Shown here one piece after another: positions 1 through 6,849 of a DNA stretch of 14,132 nt. A model generated the notes under the pieces. That model was not told where the DNA came from. It was given only the letters and a program-made list of their open reading frames with translations, and ran no database searches. The position numbers and the translations under genes are program-made. Each line of letters begins with the position of its first letter. The stretch's first letter is position 1. This DNA comes from Myxococcales bacterium (GTDB lineage Bacteria > Myxococcota > Myxococcia > Myxococcales > Myxococcaceae): assembly GCA_003153055.1 (NCBI GenBank), contig PMBV01000018.1:1-14132 (forward strand), in the 5' to 3' direction.

Positions 1-236
1 GACGAGGGAACCTGACGACCGCCCTCGGCAAGCAACCGAAAGTCCCATGTCGGGCCCGCCCGCCGAAGACCGACCACCTGCCCATCAGAGCGGCCTCCCA
101 GCGTGCCCTGGCGCCCTGCAACACGGAGCAGGGACCTCCACTGTGCCCCCGGCGGGCGGACCGCGAGGACAGATGCAACGCTCGAACGCACCGGAGACAC
201 GAGTCATATCGCCACGGATACCTCGGCCGCTCAGTG
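1..236. other. Left-edge stretch without a supported gene
   Basis: Open frames cross this stretch on both strands, but their third codon positions are mixed rather than strongly G/C-biased as in the real genes here, and the products are rich in Pro, Arg and Gly with no recognisable motif. On the minus strand an ATG at 48 opens a frame that leaves the window after 16 codons; it has no ribosome-binding sequence, so it is not called. No hairpin followed by a T-run is visible downstream of the coiled-coil gene that ends at 237. Confidence 0.5.
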
Positions 237-674
237 TCACCCACCGCCGTTGGGGCCCTTCTCGAACAACGGGTCCTCGGCCAGCTGCCCATGGGTCTCG
301 GCCCGAACCTCGGCGTGAAAGGCCTCGTACTCACGCCGCTCGACGGCCTCCATGCGATCCAAGGCGAAGTTGAGCTGGGCGCGCAGCTTCACGAGGCGCT
401 TCTTCGCGTCATCGACCCGGGCCTTCACGGCGACGTACTCAGGGGCCTCGTCAGCAGACACCCCACCCACCCGCAGCGCGTCGAGGCGCTGCTCGCCATC
501 TTCTTCGACCTTCTCCAATGAGCCGATCTCCTTCTGGCAGTCCCACGCCAGCTTCTGGGGCCCGCTCTTCAGCCGCTCGAGGCCGGCTCGCAACGCCCTC
601 GCCTGGAGGCCCGCCTTGGCCTGGGCCTCCAAGTGCTGCAGCTTCTGGATCAGCTCGTCGGCCGAATCGGACAT
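237..674 (-). CDS. Small hypothetical coiled-coil protein
   Basis: The product is 145 residues, highly charged, cytoplasmic by appearance (no signal peptide or membrane segment). Residues 5-70 and 80-130 are rich in Leu, Glu, Lys, Arg and Gln with heptad-like spacing, interrupted by a Gly/Pro-containing turn near 70-79, so a two-helix coiled-coil hairpin is likely. The C-terminus ends in a short Gly run. Codon third positions are strongly G/C, which supports a real gene. The open frame extends upstream to 1052, but that part overlaps the lipoprotein gene in another frame, so the ATG at 674 was chosen; it has no clear Shine-Dalgarno. It lies 55 bp downstream of the lipoprotein gene on the same strand, so the two may be co-transcribed. 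I do not recognise the family and assign no function. Confidence 0.72.
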   Translation of the reverse strand: MSDSADELIQKLQHLEAQAKAGLQARALRAGLERLKSGPQKLAWDCQKEIGSLEKVEEDGEQRLDALRVGGVSADEAPEYVAVKARVDDAKKRLVKLRAQLNFALDRMEAVERREYEAFHAEVRAETHGQLAEDPLFEKGPNGGG

Positions 675-729
675 GCGGAGAGCGTAGCCCGAGGAGCCCC
701 GGGCGGAGAATGGACGGCCACCCGCGGGC

Positions 730-1407
730 TCAAAGCGGGGCGATGCGGAGGTTGTCGAACTCGGCCTCGGTCTCCCAGCCATCGAAGCCGAAGCGATCGT
801 GCCCTTCGCCCTGGAGCGGCTGGGGGTCGTCGAGGGACAAGAAGCGCTGCCCGTCGATCCACCACTCGAGGTGGCCGCCCTTCTTGGACAAGGCCCAGTG
901 GTACTTGTGCCCGGGAATGACCGGAACGTCGGTCCGGCGCGGCACCGAGGCGTCTCGTTGCCAGGTGTGCTCGTTCTGCCGGGCGATGACCGACAAGCGG
1001 TTGCGCCACCCGCCGAAGATGAAGCGGTACCCGCTGGCCATGTAGATGGCATCGCGGCGAACGTCGTCGTCGCTCTCGAAGCGCACCCCGTCGCCCATCA
1101 CCTCGACCTTGAGGTCGCCGTCGGGGCTGTGGCCGGTGACGTCGAGATCGATGCGCCAGTCGTCAGGCAGACGCCGCTGGAGCCAGAGCGGGTGGTTGTG
1201 GGCCATGGAGAACACCAGCGCTCCCTGCGCCAGGCGGTACGGGCCACCGGTGTTCTTCCAGTCGGCGCCGAGCTCGGGGCGCTCGAAGCCATCGACGAAG
1301 GGGCTGTAGAGCGGGGCCGGGCCACGAGCTGGGCAGGCCAGGAGCAAGAGCGTCATCCCAGCGAGACACCTGCACGGCAGCTTCGGGTCGCGGTGGCTGT
1401 GCTGCAT
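730..1407 (-). CDS. Putative lipoprotein with a concanavalin A-like (LamG / 3-keto-disaccharide hydrolase-like) domain
   Basis: The 225-residue product starts with a basic n-region, a hydrophobic stretch (residues 15-24) and Cys25 in an LLAC lipobox-like site, so it is probably an exported lipoprotein. Residues 37-225 look like one beta-sandwich: the opening motif DGFERPELGADWKNTGG is typical of the 'bad cleavage of a jelly-roll' start seen in DUF1961 and 3-keto-disaccharide hydrolase-like domains, followed by alternating short strands rich in Trp, Arg, Asp and Gly and a final FGFDGWETEAEFDNLRI, the usual last strands of such domains. That fold often binds or cleaves carbohydrate, but no catalytic residues can be assigned here and it may only bind. 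The ATG at 1407 is preceded by no strong Shine-Dalgarno; an internal Met18 would leave too short a signal peptide. The domain call is by motif recognition only. Confidence 0.75.
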   Translation of the reverse strand: MQHSHRDPKLPCRCLAGMTLLLLACPARGPAPLYSPFVDGFERPELGADWKNTGGPYRLAQGALVFSMAHNHPLWLQRRLPDDWRIDLDVTGHSPDGDLKVEVMGDGVRFESDDDVRRDAIYMASGYRFIFGGWRNRLSVIARQNEHTWQRDASVPRRTDVPVIPGHKYHWALSKKGGHLEWWIDGQRFLSLDDPQPLQGEGHDRFGFDGWETEAEFDNLRIAPL

Positions 1408-2070
1408 AGGGCCACGGAACCTACGAGGTGGCGAGGGCGGTCACAAGCCAGCACTCGGGTCAGCGGGCGCCGAGCGGCGAGCACGCCTTGAGGTGCGAGG
1501 GCGGGGCTGCTGCCTAACCGCCGAGGCCGAATGTCCAGCCCCTCGGCCCGAGAGCGCAGGAGGCTCCAGCCTGGGCCGAGTTGCCCGTGAGGCGCCAGGA
1601 GAGGCCAGTGAGCACCGCCGCCAGGGCGTTGCCGAGAGGACAGCGGCGCCCAGCGCCTGGTGGAGATACTCGTCCACGACCCAAAGGCCTTCTCAAAGCG
1701 CCCCGTGAAGCCGACGCGGGGCCATGCGGAAAGGTGGCGCCAGCTCTGACGTCCGCGGGAGTTCCCTCCGGTCTGCGCCAGGCGCGGCGAGGCGAGAGCT
1801 CCGAGCGCACCGACCTGGAGGCCTGGTCACTCCCCAGCCCTGTCATCACGGATGACAGATTTGTACACCGTGATGACACGCCCGGAGACCCCTCCCCACC
1901 CTCCACCTGTCCTGGCCGCACGAGGCGACCTCGGTTCATCTGGACGAGCGCTGGAGCCGGCGACGCGCAGCTCATGCACCACCCCACCGACCGGCCGAGG
2001 GGCTGGTGCTGCTCGCCCGGAGCCCCGACTCCTTTCCCTCGACCCATGCCTCGGGCCCAGCCGCGCGCCC
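1408..2070. other. Gene-poor stretch with an inverted repeat and a possible decayed frame
   Basis: No intact gene is supported between the kinase stop (2071) and the lipoprotein start (1407). Minus-strand frames between about 1514 and 1800 show patches of strong G/C third positions, but the patches sit in different frames: one piece reads GFTGRFEKAFGSW, another DEYLHQALGAAVLS, a third ALAAVLTGLSWRLTGN ending at a stop at 1514. This could be a short gene broken by frameshifts, or chance in high-GC DNA. The only other structure is the inverted repeat at 1841-1878. Confidence 0.4.
1841..1878. repeat. Perfect 11-bp inverted repeat with 16-nt spacer, probable operator or hairpin
   Basis: TGTCATCACGG at 1841-1851 is matched exactly by CCGTGATGACA at 1868-1878. 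A third half-site, ATGACA at 1852-1857, makes a nested palindrome TGTCATCACGGATGACA (1841-1857) and lies exactly 21 bp from the ATGACA at 1873, two helical turns. The spacer also holds the palindrome TGTACA (1862-1867). There is no T-run on either side, so a Rho-independent terminator for the kinase gene (which stops about 190 bp away) is less likely than a protein-binding site. No gene start lies immediately beside it. Confidence 0.6.
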
Positions 2071-4653
2071 TCAGTCGGAATTCGCTCCCGCACCATCGAG
2101 CACCCGCCGCACCCGCTCCAGGAGCTCCGTGGCGATGAACGGCTTCTCGAGCAGCTCGACCCCTTCATCGAGCACTCCATGGTGGGCGATGGTGTCGGCG
2201 GTGAAGCCCGAGACGTAGAGCACCTTGAGTCCTCGGTGGCGAGCCTTGAGGCGCCCCGCGAGCTGCGAGCCGTCGAGCCCAGGCATCACCACATCGGTGA
2301 TGAGAAGCGAGACGCTCCCTTCGGGAATCGCCAGGGCCAGCGCCTCGTCGCCGTCCTGGGCGACCAGCACCTCGTACCCCGCCTTCCTCAGAGTGCGCTC
2401 GGCCACCTGCCTGACCAACCGCTCGTCCTCCACCAGCAGCACCCGCTCGCCACCGCCCACCGCGGTCTCGGCCGTGGGACGTGGCCCCGATGGCTCAGGC
2501 GAGCACCGAGGCAGAGAGATGTGCATCGCCGTGCCTCTCCCGGGCTCGCTCTCGACCACGATGCCGCCGCCGAGCTGCTTCACGATGCCGTGCACCGCCG
2601 CGAGTCCCAGCCCGGTGCCTCGCCCCAGAGCCTTGGTGGTGAAGAAGGGCTCGAAGAGGTGCGCTTGGGCGTCGAGGGAGATCCCCACGCCAGTGTCACG
2701 GACACAGAGGCACACGTACTCACCCGGGGCCGCCGCGCCAGCGCCGACCGCCTCCTCGGCGTCCAGCACCCGTTTCCGGGTCTCGATGGTGAGCTGCCCG
2801 CCCGACGGCATGGCGTCGCGAGCGTTCGACGCCAGGTTGAGGATCACCTGCCGGAGCTGCCCGGCGTCGGCGCGCACCAACCATGGATCGCAGGCCTCGG
2901 AGATCGTCAGCGCGATGCTCTCGGGCAAGAGCCGGCGAATGAGCCGCTCCATCTCGCGCGTCAGGGCCCCGAGTGCCACCGGCGCCGCCGCGAGGGGCTG
3001 CCGTCGGGCGAACGCGAGGAGCTGGTGGGTGAGCTCGCTGGCTCGCTTGGCCGCGTCGAGCACCATCTCGATGTCGTCCCTCTGCGGGAGCGCGCCCTCG
3101 TCGATGCTGTCACGCGCACACTCGGCTCCCCCGAGAATGGCGGTGAGCAAGTTGTTGAAGTCGTGAGCCACGCCACCGGCCAGTTGACCGATGCTCTCCA
3201 GTCGCTGGGCGTCGGCGAGCCGCTCCCTGAGCCGCACTTGCTCGGTGATGTCCCGCGCGTTCACCACGATGCCGCCCAAGACCGAGTCACCCAGGTGATT
3301 GCGGGCCGCGGCGTCCAAGACTCGCCAGCTTCCGTCTCGATGCCTGAATCGATACGTGACATGGGTGGTGTCCGCCGGCTGGGCCAGGAGGCTCTGAAAG
3401 GCGCGCGCCACGGTCGGCTCGTCGTCCGGGTGAATGAACTCGGGCGGGTGGTGGCCCACCATCTCGGCCTCCGCCCAACCCAGCGCGGCAGTCCCTCCGG
3501 GGCTGAAGAACCGAATGACGCGCTCGGCGTCGATGACCACCACCACATCGGTGGACTTCTCGATGAGTCCTCGGAACCGTGCTTCGCTGTCGCTCAGGGC
3601 CTTGGCGCGCTCGATGGCCCGTGCCCCCTCCTCGGCCTGCTTTCGGTCGGTCACGTCGAGCACGATGCCCACCAGGCGCACGGCCCGGCCGTCCCCCTCG
3701 CCCAACCGCCGCCCGCGCGTCATGAGCCAGCGCGTCGGGTGGCTCCCTCCCACGCGCCACTCCACCTCGAGCTCGGCGCCGGCTCGAGCCAACTCCACGG
3801 CCGCGACGACCCGAGCGCGATCCTCGGGGCAGACGGTCTCGAGCCACGCCTCCTGCGACGGCTCGCGGCTCCCCTGGGCCAGCCCGTAGAGGTCCCACAT
3901 GGCTCCAGACCAGAAGGTCCGCCCCGTGGAGAGATCCATCTCCCAGGAGCCTGCCCTCGCCGCCTCCTGAGCGAAGCGGAGCCGCTCTTCCTTCTCGATC
4001 AGCGCGTCGGCAGCCCGCTCGAAGTTCAAGTAGACCAGGCCACAGACGAACACCACCTGGGTCGCCACCACCAGCAGCACCAACGGGCCGATCGTGGGGT
4101 CAGCGAGGAGCCCCCCGCTCGCCGGGACCGAAAACACGTGCCAGAGCGCCCGAGCCAGGTAGCCGAGGGCCAGCGCGAGGAACGCGCCGGAGAGCACCCG
4201 CTGGGTTCGGTTGCTCCGTGCCTCGGGAGCCGCCAGCGGCGCGAGGGCGCAGTACGTGTGCAGCGACGCCCCCACCACGCCGAAGATGATGACGCGCGCA
4301 GGCAGGTTCGGGTCGATCCAGGTGTACCAACCGAGCAGCGTCACTGCCGCGACCAACAACCCGACATCGGGCCCAAGGCCGCGGGGCGCGGCGAGGCCGT
4401 AGAAACGCCGAAAGCCACGCAGCGCCACGATGGGGTGCGCGAGGATGAGGACGTTCGCCGCGATGACGCTCAAGAGCTCGGGCGCCAAACCCCGGAGGCC
4501 CAGGAGCACCAACCCGAGGGCGCCCAACACCTGCGCCAGCGCCCACTCACGGAACCCGGGAAAGACCCGTCGCAGTGAGGCGAAGAAGACCATCATCGCA
4601 GCGAGCCCCGCCAACGCCGCGGCGGCCGTTGCGAACACCATCGGGATGCTCAC
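2071..4653 (-). CDS. Hybrid sensor histidine kinase: 7 TM, two PAS, HisKA, HATPase, receiver
   Basis: The 860-residue inner-membrane protein senses an unknown cue and passes phosphate to its own receiver. Residues 1-210 contain seven hydrophobic segments (about 5-25, 38-55, 60-80, 95-112, 119-140, 153-175, 188-209). A PAS/PAC domain follows (about 225-338, ending DVTDRKQAE) and a second (about 355-472, with WAEAEMVGHHPPEFIHPDD and ending ARDITEQ). The dimerisation domain carries the H-box GGVAHDFNN with phospho-acceptor His497. The ATPase domain has N606/N610, the G-boxes DTGVGI (653-658) and GRGTGLGL, and FEPFFTTK. The C-terminal receiver (about 736-852) has Glu742/Asp743, phospho-Asp787, Ser815 and Lys837, all intact. 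The GTG at 4653 was chosen because the open frame upstream has no start with a better site and GAGAGG lies 5 nt before it; ATG at 4641 is an alternative. It starts 127 bp after lpxI with its own leader. No output regulator is adjacent, so it is an orphan kinase. Confidence 0.93.
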   Translation of the reverse strand: MSIPMVFATAAAALAGLAAMMVFFASLRRVFPGFREWALAQVLGALGLVLLGLRGLAPELLSVIAANVLILAHPIVALRGFRRFYGLAAPRGLGPDVGLLVAAVTLLGWYTWIDPNLPARVIIFGVVGASLHTYCALAPLAAPEARSNRTQRVLSGAFLALALGYLARALWHVFSVPASGGLLADPTIGPLVLLVVATQVVFVCGLVYLNFERAADALIEKEERLRFAQEAARAGSWEMDLSTGRTFWSGAMWDLYGLAQGSREPSQEAWLETVCPEDRARVVAAVELARAGAELEVEWRVGGSHPTRWLMTRGRRLGEGDGRAVRLVGIVLDVTDRKQAEEGARAIERAKALSDSEARFRGLIEKSTDVVVVIDAERVIRFFSPGGTAALGWAEAEMVGHHPPEFIHPDDEPTVARAFQSLLAQPADTTHVTYRFRHRDGSWRVLDAAARNHLGDSVLGGIVVNARDITEQVRLRERLADAQRLESIGQLAGGVAHDFNNLLTAILGGAECARDSIDEGALPQRDDIEMVLDAAKRASELTHQLLAFARRQPLAAAPVALGALTREMERLIRRLLPESIALTISEACDPWLVRADAGQLRQVILNLASNARDAMPSGGQLTIETRKRVLDAEEAVGAGAAAPGEYVCLCVRDTGVGISLDAQAHLFEPFFTTKALGRGTGLGLAAVHGIVKQLGGGIVVESEPGRGTAMHISLPRCSPEPSGPRPTAETAVGGGERVLLVEDERLVRQVAERTLRKAGYEVLVAQDGDEALALAIPEGSVSLLITDVVMPGLDGSQLAGRLKARHRGLKVLYVSGFTADTIAHHGVLDEGVELLEKPFIATELLERVRRVLDGAGANSD

Positions 4654-4670
4654 GTGCCCCTCTCGACCAT
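4650..4670 (-). other. Possible six-codon leader ORF overlapping the kinase start
   Basis: On the minus strand an ATG at 4670 opens a frame MVERGT that ends at TGA 4652-4650. This stop overlaps the kinase GTG (4653-4651) as GTGA, the same arrangement as the gene junctions in this window. CAGGG lies 5 nt before the ATG as a possible ribosome-binding site. It would allow the kinase to be translated by reinitiation. It is too short to judge coding potential and depends on the GTG being the real kinase start. Confidence 0.25.
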
Positions 4671-4717
4671 GACGACCCTGGGACCCAACACTAGCCGCGT
4701 GGATCCGCAGGGGCCAC

Positions 4718-4749
4718 GAGTGAATCGTCAGAGGCCGGCCCATTCACTC
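4718..4749. repeat. Perfect 8-bp inverted repeat upstream of the kinase gene
   Basis: GAGTGAAT at 4718-4725 is the exact reverse complement of ATTCACTC at 4742-4749, with a 16-nt spacer that contains the palindrome GGCCGGCC. It sits in the 127-bp gap between the lpxI stop and the kinase start. No T-run follows on the minus strand, so it is more likely an operator for the kinase gene, or an attenuating hairpin after lpxI, than a classical terminator. Confidence 0.5.
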
Positions 4750-4780
4750 TGGATGGAAATTCGAGCCTGGACGGACCGCG

Positions 4781-5590
4781 TCAGGGACCAAAGCCAGTGA
4801 CCGAGATCTTCAGCCGCTGAGCCCACTTGATGAGCGCCGGGGCGTCGAGCAGCACCGTGTGACGGGCCTCGACGGCGAGCACCGACGCGCCGGCCTCCCG
4901 CATCACCTCGAGGGTGACGGGGCCGATGGCCGGGCGATCGAACCTGAGGTCCTGCCCTGGCTTGAGCCGCTTGACGACCACGGCGCCAGGGCCGCCGCAG
5001 CGCCCCGCGCGACGAATGCACTCGTCGGTCCCCTCCACCGCCTCCACCGCGAGCACCACGCCTTCTCTCACCACCACCGTCTGGCCCACGTCGGCCTGGC
5101 CCAGATGGAAGCCCACCTGTTTGCCCAGCTCGACGTCTCGCGCCTGCACCTCGGTCAGCTTCGGCCCGGCGAGGTGCCCGTCGGGAGCCAGCACTTCGCT
5201 GACGTAGTCGGTCGGCGACACGATGGTGAGCCCGAGGGACTGAACGTACTCGGCCACCGCCCGCAGCAGCTCGTCGTCGCGGCGGCTCGGCAGCCTCGAG
5301 AGAATGCGCCACGCCCCGAGATCGGGCCAGATGTTCTTCAACGAGCGGATACGCCCGATGCCGCCGGCCATCACCGCCTTGCTCGCCCCTTTCGCCTTGA
5401 GGGCCCTCACCATGCCGTTGACCTGACCCACCTTCATCCACTGGAGCGACGCGACCTCGGCCTCGAGGCATGGGTCGGCCTCCCCGAGGAAGCCCACGGC
5501 GTGCACCTCGAGCCCCTGGGCCCGCGCGGCCCGAGCGAACAGCACCGGGAAGACGCCGTTGCCGGCGATGAGGCCAATGGGCTCGCCCAT
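4781..5590 (-). CDS. lpxI: UDP-2,3-diacylglucosamine diphosphatase LpxI
   Basis: LpxI hydrolyses UDP-2,3-diacylglucosamine to lipid X and UMP, the fourth step of lipid A synthesis, in bacteria that lack LpxH. The 269-residue product is the usual size for the family (formerly DUF1009). It begins with the family's GLIAGNGVFPVLFARAARAQ block, has KAVMAGGIGR (71-80), RDDELLRAV (104-112), the central TVVVREGVVLAVEAVEGTDE (171-190), and ends with the DxxFDRPAIGPVT block, where Asp218 corresponds by eye to the catalytic aspartate of the Caulobacter enzyme (D225). ATG 5590 has AGGAG 11 nt upstream. It follows lpxA by 39 bp on the same strand and is the last gene of the skp-lpxD-fabZ-lpxA-lpxI run. 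lpxB, which often comes next, is not in this window. Confidence 0.95.
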   Translation of the reverse strand: MGEPIGLIAGNGVFPVLFARAARAQGLEVHAVGFLGEADPCLEAEVASLQWMKVGQVNGMVRALKAKGASKAVMAGGIGRIRSLKNIWPDLGAWRILSRLPSRRDDELLRAVAEYVQSLGLTIVSPTDYVSEVLAPDGHLAGPKLTEVQARDVELGKQVGFHLGQADVGQTVVVREGVVLAVEAVEGTDECIRRAGRCGGPGAVVVKRLKPGQDLRFDRPAIGPVTLEVMREAGASVLAVEARHTVLLDAPALIKWAQRLKISVTGFGP

Positions 5591-5629
5591 GGCTTTAGCG
5601 GCTCCTGGGCGTGGCGGCGCCCGCTCGGG

Positions 5630-6403
5630 TCACCGGGTAATGCCCCGCTTGGACTGCACGATGAACTCGAGGAGCTGGTCGATCTCCGAGTGCCCGCCGT
5701 GCTCGGCCTTGAGCGAGTCGATCGCCTCTGCCAGCCCCAGCTTGGAGCGAAAGAGGATGCGGTAGGCGTCTTTGATTCTCGAGATCTGCTCGTCGGTGAA
5801 GCCGTGCCGCGAGAGGCCCACCGTGTTGAGCCCGGCCAGCTCGGCGCGATCGCCCTGCGCGATGCAGTAGGGCGGCACGTCCATCACCACCATCGTGCCG
5901 CCGGAGATGAAGGCGTGCTTGCCCAGCCTGGTGAACTGGTGAATCGCCGACAGCCCGCCCAAGATGACGTGGTCACCGATTTCAACGTGGCCCGCCAGGG
6001 TCGCCCCATTGGCGAAGACACAGCCGCTGCCCACCAGGCAGTCGTGGGCCACGTGGCTGTAGGCCATGAAGAGGTTCTTGTCGCCCACCCGCGTCACCCC
6101 GCCCCCGCCCACGGTGCCCCGGTGCAGGGTGGTGAATTCGCGAATCAGGTTCTCGTCGCCGATTTCGAGCGTGGTCTCCTCACCCGCGTACTTGAGATCT
6201 TGCGGAGCCGCCCCGACCGACGCGTGGTGGAAAATGTGGTTCTTCCGCCCGATGGTGGTGTCTCCATCGATGACCGCGTGGGACCCGACGATGCTGTCGG
6301 CGCCGATGCGCACCCGAGCGCCGATGATGGCGTAGGGGCCGACCTCGGCACTGGAGTCGACCTCGGCGCCGGCCGAGACGATGGCCGTGGGGTGAATGCT
6401 CAC
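5630..6403 (-). CDS. lpxA: UDP-N-acetylglucosamine O-acyltransferase LpxA
   Basis: LpxA transfers a 3-hydroxyacyl chain from ACP to the 3-OH of UDP-GlcNAc, the first step of lipid A synthesis, in the cytoplasm as a trimer. The 257-residue product (family about 255-265) is a left-handed beta-helix of hexapeptide repeats from VSIHPTAIV at residue 1 to about 185, then a helical tail. Diagnostic pieces are APQDLKYAGEET (66-77), LHRGTV, and SHVAHDC, where His120 matches catalytic His125 of E. coli and His117 matches His122. Gly168 aligns by eye with E. coli Gly173 of the hydrocarbon ruler, which predicts use of a longer (C14-like) hydroxyacyl chain rather than C10. The frame stays open upstream to 6493, but that part lies inside fabZ. 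The GTG at 6403 overlaps the fabZ stop as GTGA and gives the normal family N-terminus. Confidence 0.96.
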   Translation of the reverse strand: MSIHPTAIVSAGAEVDSSAEVGPYAIIGARVRIGADSIVGSHAVIDGDTTIGRKNHIFHHASVGAAPQDLKYAGEETTLEIGDENLIREFTTLHRGTVGGGGVTRVGDKNLFMAYSHVAHDCLVGSGCVFANGATLAGHVEIGDHVILGGLSAIHQFTRLGKHAFISGGTMVVMDVPPYCIAQGDRAELAGLNTVGLSRHGFTDEQISRIKDAYRILFRSKLGLAEAIDSLKAEHGGHSEIDQLLEFIVQSKRGITR

Positions 6404-6849
6404 GGCAGGCCCCCCGCCTTGACGGTGGTGGCGACGAAATCGGCCTCGGCCACGACCTTGCCCTCGACGGTCGCCGTGCCCCGCTGCTTCCACACCAGGC
6501 TCTTGTGCCGGAGGACCTCGGCGGTCAGCACCAGCTTGTCACCCGGCACCACCGGCCGACGGAACTTCGCCCCGTCGATGGACATCAGGTACACGACGTA
6601 TTCCTTTGGGTCGATCTGCATGCTCTTGAACGCGAGGATGGCGCACGACTGGGCCAGAGCCTCGAGCACCAGCACGCCGGGCATCACCGGGTGCCCGGGG
6701 AAGTGACCGTTGAAGAACTCCTCGTTGGCGGTGACGTTCTTGTAGGCCACCAGCCGCTTCTCGAGCTCGAGCTCGACCACCCGATCCACCAGCAAGAGGG
6801 GGTAGCGGTGAGGGAGGATCTTCTGGATCTCGATGACGTCCATGATCAC
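6400..6849 (-). CDS. fabZ: 3-hydroxyacyl-ACP dehydratase FabZ
   Basis: FabZ dehydrates 3-hydroxyacyl-ACP to trans-2-enoyl-ACP in fatty acid elongation and so competes with LpxA and LpxD for the same hydroxyacyl-ACP pool. The 149-residue product is one hot-dog fold. It has IQKILPHRYPLLLVDRV (8-24), the active-site helix NGHFPGHPVMPGVLVLEALAQ region with His49 and Glu63, and KFRRPVVPGD. GTG at 6849 overlaps the lpxD stop as GTGA and has AGAAGGAA about 8 nt upstream; an ATG two codons later (6843) gives the more usual MDVIEIQ start but is badly spaced from that site, so the GTG is preferred. Its place between lpxD and lpxA is the widely conserved order. Confidence 0.97.
   Translation of the reverse strand: MIMDVIEIQKILPHRYPLLLVDRVVELELEKRLVAYKNVTANEEFFNGHFPGHPVMPGVLVLEALAQSCAILAFKSMQIDPKEYVVYLMSIDGAKFRRPVVPGDKLVLTAEVLRHKSLVWKQRGTATVEGKVVAEADFVATTVKAGGLP

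Noticed and set aside
675..1052. N-terminal extension of the coiled-coil protein
   Set aside because: It overlaps the lipoprotein gene in another frame and has a Ser/Arg/Pro-rich shadow composition.
1514..2047. 177-codon minus-strand frame as an intact gene
   Set aside because: Most of it has mixed third positions and Arg/Pro/Gly-rich text; only the last 40 codons look coding, so it is reported as a possible remnant instead.
1852..4578. 908-codon open frame on the plus strand opposite the kinase
   Set aside because: It is the antisense shadow of a gene whose domains and catalytic residues are all recognisable; the product is His/Pro/Arg-rich without motifs. Long antisense frames are expected in high-GC DNA.
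6404..6493. N-terminal extension of the lpxA frame
   Set aside because: It lies within fabZ and is Arg/Gly-rich; known LpxA proteins start near the SIHPTAIV motif.
4859..6706. 615-codon plus-strand frame opposite lpxI, lpxA and fabZ
   Set aside because: It crosses three well-identified genes on the other strand and has the composition of a shadow frame.
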